Shown: one piece after another, positions 16,826 through 23,789 of the stretch | Layout: each line of letters starts with the position of its first letter | Numbering within the stretch: the first letter of the stretch is position 1 | Source of the DNA: Gemmatales bacterium | Lineage (GTDB): Bacteria; Planctomycetota; Planctomycetia; Gemmatales; HRBIN36 | NCBI GenBank assembly: GCA_025055835.1 | Contig: JANWWR010000160.1 | Location: 1 to 33,804, forward strand | Reading direction: 5' to 3' | Length of the DNA: 33,804 nucleotides | Notes under the pieces: generated by a model | Told to the model about the DNA's origin: nothing | Database searches by the model: none | What the model saw: only the letters and a program-made list of their open reading frames with translations | Program-made: the position numbers and the translations under genes

Positions 16826-19261
16826 TCAAGGAGCCGATCCGGCGACCCGCTTGCCCTCCACGATCACCGCCACGGGCCGACTGGTCAGGTCGAGCGGATC
16901 GCCGGACCAGATCACCAGATCGGCGGGACTTCCCGGGGCGATTCGGGACGCCGCCGCGGTCGGGGCCAAGGTTTCCACATCGGCGGCGATCAAGGCTCGT
17001 CGCGCTGCCGCTCGGGGCGTCCCGGCCGCTGCCAACACCGCCGCTGTCGTCCGCATCTCCACCGCGTCGCCTCCCAGGGCCAGCGGCACCCCGACCGAAG
17101 CCAGGCGGGACAACGCCTGCACGGTTCGCTCGGCATCGGTCGGTCGGGTCGGAGCGAGGACCACCCCGACCGTCGCGGATCGCAAGACCTCGCCCAGGCC
17201 GTCCACGTCCCGTGGATTCACGAGGAGAATCCGAATTCGAAACTGTTCCGCCAAGCGCAGAGCTGCCTCGATCTCGGCCCGTGTCTGGGCCTCGATCAGC
17301 ATCGGCCAGGCCCGACTGCGAACGAGGTCCAAGCGTCGTTCCCGCTCAGCCAGCAGAGCCTGGCGGATCGGGTCGGGCAGGTACAATCGGGTTTCCGAGT
17401 TCATGCCTCGGATGCGGTCCGAGAGCAGTCCATATTGACCCGCAAGGCTGGCCGGATAGCGATCCCGATTGCGCGCGGAAGCGGTCAGCACACCTTTGAA
17501 GGCGATGTCCCGCGGTGCTCGTTCGGTGATAGCGGGGGTCTTGCCTGCGTCGCTCGTCGGTCCGTCGGTCGGCGTCAGCGTGACGACGCCGGCCAGCACG
17601 TTGGCTGAACCGGGGGCGATGACCGCCCACAACATGCCCGCTTCCCTCTGCGAGCGCAGTCGGGGTTGTTCGGCAAACAGCAGATCGGCGGCGCGAAGAT
17701 GGGAGGCATCAGCGTCTGGAGTCTGTTCCGCCGTCAGCGGAAAATGGCCCGACACCAGGCCGGGGGTGACGGCCAGGTCTCCCAGGTCGATGGTGACGAC
17801 CGAGTTATCGCCTGCCAATTGCGATTCGGCCACGAACCGGCCGTCGCTGACATGCAAGGCTCCTTCCTTCCACGTTCCATCGGGAGCCAGCAGACGGCGG
17901 GTGCGGAGCGTGAAGCGGTTCGGCAGCTTGTCGGGCGTCGAAGTGCCGACCAGCCGGGGCGTCTCGGCGGCCTCGGCTTCCCAATTCTCGTGAGTGATCC
18001 TGCCCTGGCTGATGGCGAGCCGAACCGGCGCGGAGGGATCGAGCGGATCGCCGGCGAAAACGGCCAGGTCGGCAACTCGTCCCACGGCCAAGCGACCGAG
18101 TTTGTCGCCAACGCCGAGCAAGTCCGCCGCTTCGCTGGTCAGGGCACTGAGAACGCGGTTGCGGGGATAGCCGGCCGTCACTGCCGAGGCAGCATGGAAT
18201 CGCAAGGCCGCCGTGCTTTGCGGATCCGATCCATAGGTGCCGATGGCAAACTTGCGGGCTTCGCCGACTCCCTCACGGCCTCCGCTCGAACCCAGGACGA
18301 GATCGCGGATGGCGATTGAAGGTCGCTCCGGCCACAAGGGGCCGATCACCAGGCCGCAGCGGGATTTGCTCAATTCCTCGGGAATGACTCGGCAGCGTTC
18401 AACCCGTTCGAAGACCATCCGCAGGTTGAAGTCGGCAGCGAGACGAAGGGCGTTGCGAACGTCGTCCTCGTAGTGGACCTCCATGCGGACGGGAATGCGT
18501 CCTCGGATGGCCTCGGCGAGCAGTTCCCGGGCGCGGTCTTTGCGGGCCGGGGGATTCTCAGCGTAGCGTTTGGCGGCATCGAATTGGCCGCGAAGCTGCT
18601 CGTACTGCGCGTAGCGGGTCAAGGTAGTGGCTGGAGGAGGAGCGGCGGGTTGCTGCGGTTGCACGGGAATCTGAAAACCGCGACTCCGCAATAAATCCAG
18701 CAACGGGCTGGTCGCTGGGGTCTCGGCCCGCGGAGCGATTCCCAGACACGCCTGGACGGCCGCGGGGGATCGGATCACCAGGTCGGTCGGCGTCTCGGCG
18801 GGAGCGATGCGGAGCACGGCCCCGCTGCCGCCCAGGTTGCCGCTGCCGGCTGGTTGCACGGCTACGGCGGTCACGCCGTGTCGAGCGGCGGTCCGCCAGT
18901 CGTCGGCGTAGGGATCGACGGCGTCGAGGATGTCCAGCGTGCCGTCACGCCCACCTTCGGAAGCCGCCGAAGGATTCAGGCCCACGACGCCGCGAGCATC
19001 CACCAGCCCCGGTGTAATGACGCAGCCGCTGACGTTCACGACACGGGCATTGCCGGGCGGCTGCACGTCCGGCCCCAGAGCGACGATCCGGCCCTTGTCC
19101 ACGACCAGGCAACCGACGAAATCCCCCGCTTCGGTCTGCGTCCGAATCAGTCCGCCGACCAGGGCGAGCGGTTTTTCGTCCGGTTGCTTGTCCGCGGCTG
19201 AGAGTCCCAGGAGGCACGTCCACAGAAGCAGAGCCGGAAAGCCGCCGCGTGGCAAACCCAT
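16826..19261 (-). CDS. Exported tandem (two-module) amidohydrolase-like protein, degenerate; first gene of run
   Basis: An 811-residue exported protein, first and longest of the seven-gene run. A signal peptide (about residues 1-23) is followed by two amidohydrolase-like modules. Module 1 has 'VDKGRIVALGPDV', 'VITPGLVDARG' and 'LAVGRVADLAVFAGDPLD'; the HxH is R90-G-V92. Module 2 has 'AVTPGLVSGHFPL', where only the first His remains, 'PMLIEAQTRAE' at the beta-5 site, and 'ALGGDAVEM', which keeps an Asp near the beta-8 position. Its C-terminus has 'IAPGSPADLVIWSGDPLD'. A Gln/Pro-rich insert lies near residue 205. It starts 103 bp after fabF and no strong promoter is visible between them. Confidence 0.82.
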   Translation of the reverse strand: MGLPRGGFPALLLWTCLLGLSAADKQPDEKPLALVGGLIRTQTEAGDFVGCLVVDKGRIVALGPDVQPPGNARVVNVSGCVITPGLVDARGVVGLNPSAASEGGRDGTLDILDAVDPYADDWRTAARHGVTAVAVQPAGSGNLGGSGAVLRIAPAETPTDLVIRSPAAVQACLGIAPRAETPATSPLLDLLRSRGFQIPVQPQQPAAPPPATTLTRYAQYEQLRGQFDAAKRYAENPPARKDRARELLAEAIRGRIPVRMEVHYEDDVRNALRLAADFNLRMVFERVERCRVIPEELSKSRCGLVIGPLWPERPSIAIRDLVLGSSGGREGVGEARKFAIGTYGSDPQSTAALRFHAASAVTAGYPRNRVLSALTSEAADLLGVGDKLGRLAVGRVADLAVFAGDPLDPSAPVRLAISQGRITHENWEAEAAETPRLVGTSTPDKLPNRFTLRTRRLLAPDGTWKEGALHVSDGRFVAESQLAGDNSVVTIDLGDLAVTPGLVSGHFPLTAEQTPDADASHLRAADLLFAEQPRLRSQREAGMLWAVIAPGSANVLAGVVTLTPTDGPTSDAGKTPAITERAPRDIAFKGVLTASARNRDRYPASLAGQYGLLSDRIRGMNSETRLYLPDPIRQALLAERERRLDLVRSRAWPMLIEAQTRAEIEAALRLAEQFRIRILLVNPRDVDGLGEVLRSATVGVVLAPTRPTDAERTVQALSRLASVGVPLALGGDAVEMRTTAAVLAAAGTPRAAARRALIAADVETLAPTAAASRIAPGSPADLVIWSGDPLDLTSRPVAVIVEGKRVAGSAP

Positions 19262-19364
19262 GACCGTACCCGCGATGCCGATTCACAGCTGGGTTGGGAA
19301 AACGGCTTCAAAGTACTGAGATTGGGCCGCCCTTGCAAGGAGGCGTCAGCGTTCTCATCGAGTT

Positions 19365-20615
19365 TTAACGAGTTTTCGGATCGAACGTGCCGACCACGAG
19401 GCAGGCATTGTGGCCGCCGAAGCCGAAGCTGTTGGAAATGGCCCGCCGGACGGTCATCTGCCGAGGCTGGTTGGGAACGTAATCGAGATCGCAGGCGGGA
19501 TCCGGGGTTTCGTAATTGATGGTGGGGTGGACCCAACCGGTGTGCACGGACATGACCGTGGCGATCAGCTCCACGCCGCCGCTGGCCCCGAGCAGGTGGC
19601 CGATCATGCTCTTGGTGCTGGAGACAGCCAGCTTGTAAGCGTGGTCCTTGAAGACCAGCTTGATAGCCTTGGTCTCGGCTTCGTCGCCCAGCGGGGTGCT
19701 GGTGCCGTGGGCGTTGATGTACTGCACTTCGTCGGGATTGGTGCGGGCGTCGCGCAGGGCCAGTTGCATCGCCAGGGCCGCCCCGCTGCCGTCCGGGCAG
19801 GGAGCGGTGATGTTGTAGGCATCCGCCGACACGCCGTAGCCGAGCAGTTCGGCGTAAATGCGGGCACCGCGGCGGAGGGCATGCTCCAGCTCCTCCAGAA
19901 TCAGAATGCCGGCACCCTCGCTGAGCACGAAGCCGTCGCGGTCCTTGTCGAAAGGTCGGCTGGCCTTGGTGGGGGCGTCGTTGCGTTCGGACAGGGCGCG
20001 GGCTGCCACGAAGCCGCCGATGCCCATGGGCGTGATGGTCGCCTCCGTGCCGCCGCTGACAATGACATCGGCATCGCCGCGCTGGATGGTCCGCATGGCC
20101 TCGCCGATGGCGTTGGCCGCCGAGGCACAGGCCGTGGACACCGACATGTTCGGCCCCCGCAGGCCGTAATGCAGCGACACCTGGGCCGGGGCCGCGTTCG
20201 GCATCAGCTTCGGGATGACGAACGGGCTGATGCGGTTCGGCCCCTGCTTGAGCAAGCGGGTGTGCTGTTCCTCGTACTCGTTCAAGCCGCCGATCCCGCT
20301 GCCGAGGATCGAGCCGCAGCGGTTGACATCTTCCTTGCCGAAGTCGAGTCCGGAATCCTTCACGGCACTGATAGCGGCGACGATGGCGAACTGGGCGAAG
20401 CGGTCAAGCCGACGAGCAGTACGGGCGTCAAGAATCTTTTCCGGTTCAAAGTTGCGAACTTGCCCGGCGAAGCGGACGCGGAAGTCGCTGGGATCGAACA
20501 GGTCGATCGGACCGATGCCGCTCCGACCTTCCAGCAGGCCCTTCCAGAACTCCTGGAGGTCGCTGGAGAGCGGATTGACGGTGCCCATGCCGGTAATGAC
20601 AACCCGTCGGCCCAT
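19365..20615 (-). CDS. fabF: Beta-ketoacyl-ACP synthase II
   Basis: A 416-residue condensing enzyme that elongates acyl-ACP by adding a two-carbon unit from malonyl-ACP, in the cytoplasm. The Cys-His-His triad is complete: C163 (STACASA), H303 (INAHGTSTPLGD) and H340 (STKSMIGHLLGASGG). These numbers equal those of E. coli FabF. The C-terminal 'NSFGFGGHN' carries the gatekeeper Phe. Length and all main motifs are normal. It follows acpP after a 157-bp gap and precedes the amidohydrolase-like run. KASI-type FabB is less likely given the overall pattern. Confidence 0.95.
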   Translation of the reverse strand: MGRRVVITGMGTVNPLSSDLQEFWKGLLEGRSGIGPIDLFDPSDFRVRFAGQVRNFEPEKILDARTARRLDRFAQFAIVAAISAVKDSGLDFGKEDVNRCGSILGSGIGGLNEYEEQHTRLLKQGPNRISPFVIPKLMPNAAPAQVSLHYGLRGPNMSVSTACASAANAIGEAMRTIQRGDADVIVSGGTEATITPMGIGGFVAARALSERNDAPTKASRPFDKDRDGFVLSEGAGILILEELEHALRRGARIYAELLGYGVSADAYNITAPCPDGSGAALAMQLALRDARTNPDEVQYINAHGTSTPLGDEAETKAIKLVFKDHAYKLAVSSTKSMIGHLLGASGGVELIATVMSVHTGWVHPTINYETPDPACDLDYVPNQPRQMTVRRAISNSFGFGGHNACLVVGTFDPKTR

Positions 20616-20772
20616 GACTCGCGTCCGGCGTCCTTCGTGTCCCTACGTCCGGTCTTGCCTCCGCTCCGCTTTCCCGGGACGGACAAGCCCGGTGAGTGAG
20701 GAGCTGATGAGGCGGCGGGGAGGTCAGCCCCTGGGCAGGCGCAGGCTGACTGGCGAGCTTCGATCGCGACTC

Positions 20773-21063
20773 TCAATCCTTGGTGGCGGCCCCAGTGCCC
20801 TGGCCTTCCCAGCTCCCGCTTTTCTTGTGCTTCAGTTCCTGCTCGATGTAGTCGATGATCTGCCCGATGGTGTGGATGTTCTGCTGGGCCGTGTCCGGAA
20901 TCTGAATGTGGAACTCTTCTTCCAACTCCATGACCAGTTCGACCACGTCGAGCGAATCCGTCTGGAGATCCTTGATCAGGGAAGTGTCACGGGTGATCTG
21001 GTCCTTGGCCACGCCCAGTTTATCGCTGACGATTTCGATCACGCGCTGTTCAATCGAATTCAC
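20773..21063 (-). CDS. acpP: Acyl carrier protein
   Basis: A 96-residue acyl carrier protein. The phosphopantetheine serine is S37 in 'DLQTDSLDVVELV'. The start is a GTG at 21063 (VNSIEQRV...), chosen because GGAGG lies 9 nt upstream and the N-terminus then aligns with other ACPs. A longer frame to 21144 would add residues not seen in the family. The C-terminus carries about 17 extra residues (HKKSGSWEGQGTGAATKD) beyond the usual four-helix bundle. It sits between fabD and fabF, as in classical fab clusters. Confidence 0.93.
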   Translation of the reverse strand: MNSIEQRVIEIVSDKLGVAKDQITRDTSLIKDLQTDSLDVVELVMELEEEFHIQIPDTAQQNIHTIGQIIDYIEQELKHKKSGSWEGQGTGAATKD

Positions 21064-21318
21064 GATTAAAGTCCTCCGAAGTCTGCTGGCAGGCATTCGC
21101 GGCGCTGCCATCCCCCGACCGGCCTGCGGGTTACATCCTCCCACGTCCGGCCCTTGATATAACCCAACTCCTCCACCTTGTCCACTCCAAGTCGTCCCTG
21201 ACCCGCCGTGTGCGATTCCTTCAGGAATATACGGAAGTTCCCACGTCCCGTCACTTGTTCTTCACGTCCTGCCGCCTGCCGGCCTTCTGCCAGGAGAGGG
21301 CGCAGTGCGGCGGGCGAC

Positions 21319-22227
21319 TCAGGCGGCGATGTTGCGGCAGTCGGCCTTGCGCTGGATGCGCTTGAGCAGTCCCGCCAGCACACGCCCCGGCCCGATCTCG
21401 TAGAAACGGTCGAAGCCCTCGGCCAGCAGGTTCCGCAGCGTCTGCTCCCATTGCACCGGCTGAAGCACCTGCCGCACCAGCAGACCGCGGATTTCCTGCG
21501 GATCGGTATGCGGCTGGGCATCCACATTCGACCACACCGGGATGCGCGGCGTGCGGATTTCCACCTGATCCAGCGCCTCTTTCAAGCGCTCGTCGGCGGG
21601 CCGCATGATGGCCGTGTGGAACGCTCCTGCCACGGCCAGACGCACCGTTTTCATGGCCCCGGCTTCGGTCGCCAACTGTTCGATCCGCTCGCAGGCCGCC
21701 TTGGCTCCAGAAACCACGACGTTGCCCGGACAGAGGTAGTTGGCAATGCTGACAGGACCGCAATCGGCCGCTTTCCTGCACAATTCTTCGACCTGGGGAA
21801 TTTCCAATCCCAGGATGCTGACCATGCCGCTGGGCGTGGCGTCCGCCGCCGCCTGCATGGCCTCGCCGCGCCGCTTCACCACCCGCAGCCCGTCGGCGAA
21901 CGACATCGCCCCGGCGAAGGTCAACGCGGTGTACTCTCCCAGGCTCAGCCCCGCCGCCGCCTGACACTCCGCCACCGCCTCCGGTTCGCTTTTTCGCAGC
22001 GATTCCAGGGCTGCCAGACTGGCTGTGAAGATGGCCGGTTGACTGACCGCCGTGGAGTTCAGCCGTTCCTCCGGCCCTTCGGCGCACAATCGCAGCAGGT
22101 CGTAGCCGAGGATTTCCGAGGCCTGCTCGAAGATGGCTCGCGCGGTCGGGTCGCTGTCGCACAGGGCCTTGCCCATGCCGACGTATTGGGCACCTTGTCC
22201 GGGGAATAGAAAGGCAATCTTGGGCAC
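21319..22227 (-). CDS. fabD: Malonyl-CoA:ACP transacylase
   Basis: A 302-residue transacylase that loads malonate from CoA onto ACP, supplying the extender for fatty-acid synthesis. Catalytic S95 lies in GLSLGEYTAL, H204 in AGAFHT, and R120 and Q11 (FPGQGAQ) are in place. Length is normal for FabD. The gap upstream to plsX holds REP-like hairpins and no fabH; the gap downstream to acpP is 255 bp and holds no fabG. Confidence 0.95.
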   Translation of the reverse strand: MPKIAFLFPGQGAQYVGMGKALCDSDPTARAIFEQASEILGYDLLRLCAEGPEERLNSTAVSQPAIFTASLAALESLRKSEPEAVAECQAAAGLSLGEYTALTFAGAMSFADGLRVVKRRGEAMQAAADATPSGMVSILGLEIPQVEELCRKAADCGPVSIANYLCPGNVVVSGAKAACERIEQLATEAGAMKTVRLAVAGAFHTAIMRPADERLKEALDQVEIRTPRIPVWSNVDAQPHTDPQEIRGLLVRQVLQPVQWEQTLRNLLAEGFDRFYEIGPGRVLAGLLKRIQRKADCRNIAA

Positions 22228-22260
22228 GGTGGTTCCTCGAAGGTGGTGGCGGAGGTCGTC

Positions 22261-22502
22261 GTCACGGAGGGCTGACTCCCTCCGCTCGGATGCGTTCTTG
22301 TTTCGCTACCTGCCGCACGATCCTCTTGAAGCGAGCGGGCAGCGTCAAGGCGAACACGCAGCGTCAAGGCGAGCGGGCAGCGTCAGCTGCCCGGTGCCTT
22401 CCGCTCGTCAGAACCGGAGGCCTGACGGCCTCCGCTCGCCGGGATGATACGATTAGGGCCTCCGCTCGCCGGCGATGATGCGCTTCGGGCCTCCGCTCGC
22501 CG
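22261..22502. repeat. REP-like palindromic repeat cluster between fabD and plsX
   Basis: Most of the 309-bp gap 22228-22536 is a cluster of hairpins and short repeats. There are three perfect or near-perfect palindromes with similar loops: CGGAGGG-CTGACT-CCCTCCG (22265-22284), GGGCAGC-GTCA-GCTGCCC (22375-22392) and CGGAGGCC-TGAC-GGCCTCCG (22415-22434). The 15-mer GGCCTCCGCTCGCCG occurs three times, at 22427, 22457 and 22488, about 30 bp apart. GGCAGCGTCA-type units repeat at 22338-22385. This resembles REP/BIME elements mobilised by RAYT transposases; no transposase gene is here. It may act as a transcript-end or stability element. Confidence 0.75.
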
Positions 22503-22536
22503 TCGGAATTTGTTGCGAATTCTAACGCTGAGGAAG

Positions 22537-23466
22537 TCAACCGTCTTCCCCGACCGCTCCCACCAGCGGGCCAAATTGCAGGTGCTCGGCGATCCCGTCG
22601 TTGAGCCGGGCGGATTCCAGCCGCTGAGCCAGGCTCACCGCCTCCGGCAAGGCGCCCAGATCGGTCAGATGAATCGGATAGCCGATGAAGCCCAGGAGCG
22701 GACGAACGGCGGAAACCCGCGGCCCCGGCAACTCCGCCTCGCGGAGCAGATCGGCGACGCTGTTGCCGGTGCGCATCAGGACCGCGCCGAGACTTCCCGA
22801 GCAGACCAGCACCTCGGCGTCGCTGCGGAACGCCCCGGCGGGTTCGACGATGCCGGCATATTGGTGCGGGCTGAGTCCCGCCTCCAGAAGCCGATCCGCC
22901 TCTCGTTGGTTTTCCGCGTTCGCCCCGCGCAGCAGAACGCAACGGCCCTTGTCGCTTTCGCTCAAGACGCGGTGCAGCATCAGACCCATGACGCCATATT
23001 GATATAGATGAGGGGGAGTTGCCTCGGCGAAGGCCCCAGCGTCAACCACCAGCCAGCGGCTCCGTGTCGTCTGGATCAGGCCGGCCAGTCCGGGTCGCCG
23101 CACCTGGGGCACCAGGCGTCGCAAACGCATGCCCGCAGCCACCACCGCATTCAACGGACCGAGCGAGATCAGCCCGTCCACCTTGCGTTCGATCAAAAGC
23201 TGCCAGCAACGGCCGATGGACGTGTCCGGTCGGAAGCGCAGGGCGGTTTCCGGGTCTTCTCCTTCGTGAATCCCCTGCGAAGCGGGGTAAACAGAGATCC
23301 GTTCCCGGGTGCGGCCCTCCACGCCGGAAAGAGCACCGTTCAAACTGTGCGGATCTCCGACGAGGGTGAGCCGAACATCTTTGGTGGCGGCCAGCGCCTT
23401 GGCGGCGGAGGCGGCCACGGCTTCCGGGGAGATCGAGGCGGCAAGGGCGTCCAGTGCCAACCGCAT
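22537..23466 (-). CDS. plsX: Divergent PlsX-like phosphate acyltransferase
   Basis: A 309-residue protein in the plsX position between rpmF and fabD. PlsX makes acyl-phosphate from acyl-ACP for phospholipid synthesis. Family signs are 'LVVDAGAFAEATPPHLYQYGVMG' pattern residues, matching 'DvGAnvdckpehLlqfAvmG', and the 'EEDPETALRFR'-like region near residue 70 (GEDPETALRF). It is unusual in lacking the N-terminal GGD (LDALAASISPEA instead of DAMGGD) and the SAGNTGA loop (SLGPLNAVVAAG), and is shorter than the usual 330-350 residues. The assignment rests on context as much as on sequence. Its start overlaps a good ribosome site formed by the rpmF stop (TAAGGA). Confidence 0.72.
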   Translation of the reverse strand: MRLALDALAASISPEAVAASAAKALAATKDVRLTLVGDPHSLNGALSGVEGRTRERISVYPASQGIHEGEDPETALRFRPDTSIGRCWQLLIERKVDGLISLGPLNAVVAAGMRLRRLVPQVRRPGLAGLIQTTRSRWLVVDAGAFAEATPPHLYQYGVMGLMLHRVLSESDKGRCVLLRGANAENQREADRLLEAGLSPHQYAGIVEPAGAFRSDAEVLVCSGSLGAVLMRTGNSVADLLREAELPGPRVSAVRPLLGFIGYPIHLTDLGALPEAVSLAQRLESARLNDGIAEHLQFGPLVGAVGEDG

Positions 23467-23478
23467 CGCTTTCCGTCC

Positions 23479-23667
23479 TTACTTCTTCTTCTCTTTGATC
23501 TTCTCGACCTCAACCCCGCGGTAGAAGCCGCAATTCGTGCAGACGCGATGAGGCAACACCGGCTCCTTGCAATTGGGGCAGTATTGCACCTGCGGCGCGG
23601 TGACATGGAGATGACTCCGCCTCATGCCCTGGCGGGAGCGGGAGACGCGACGCTTCGGAACGGCCAT
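23479..23667 (-). CDS. rpmF: 50S ribosomal protein L32
   Basis: A 62-residue zinc-ribbon ribosomal protein. It has the standard N-terminus [14 protein letters not shown] and the four zinc-binding cysteines C30, C33, C43 and C46 (CPNC and CTNC). It is 12 bp from plsX, in the rpmF-plsX arrangement common to many bacteria. The C-terminal tail is lysine-rich (EKIKEKKK). This is the zinc-binding form, not the Cys-less paralogue made in zinc shortage. Confidence 0.96.
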   Translation of the reverse strand: MAVPKRRVSRSRQGMRRSHLHVTAPQVQYCPNCKEPVLPHRVCTNCGFYRGVEVEKIKEKKK

Positions 23668-23789
23668 GACGATGCCCTTCCCTGCATGGGATCATCGGAA
23701 AGCACGGCGACTAAGCTCGGACGACCAGCCGGGACCGTCCGATCCACTCGGATCGACGAGATTACGTCGGTGCCACCGTGTCCACTTTT

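Noticed and set aside
7780-19261. The degenerate amidohydrolases as pseudogenes
   Set aside because: All frames are full length, with signal peptides, tight operon spacing and conserved structural motifs, and no frame-shift or internal stop. Loss of ligands alone does not make them pseudogenes.
19262-19364. A promoter for the amidohydrolase-like run
   Set aside because: The best candidate (TTGCAA, 17 bp, TACTTT) matches the consensus only weakly, so it is not listed. Read-through from fabF is as likely.
21064-21527. Minus-strand open frame between acpP and fabD as a remnant fabG
   Set aside because: Its translation overlaps the fabD gene in another frame and shows no Rossmann GxxxGxG or YxxxK motif of FabG.
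22423-22502. The 15-mer repeats as a CRISPR array
   Set aside because: The repeats are short, palindromic and only three; the intervening sequences are about 15 bp and related to each other, and no cas gene is present.
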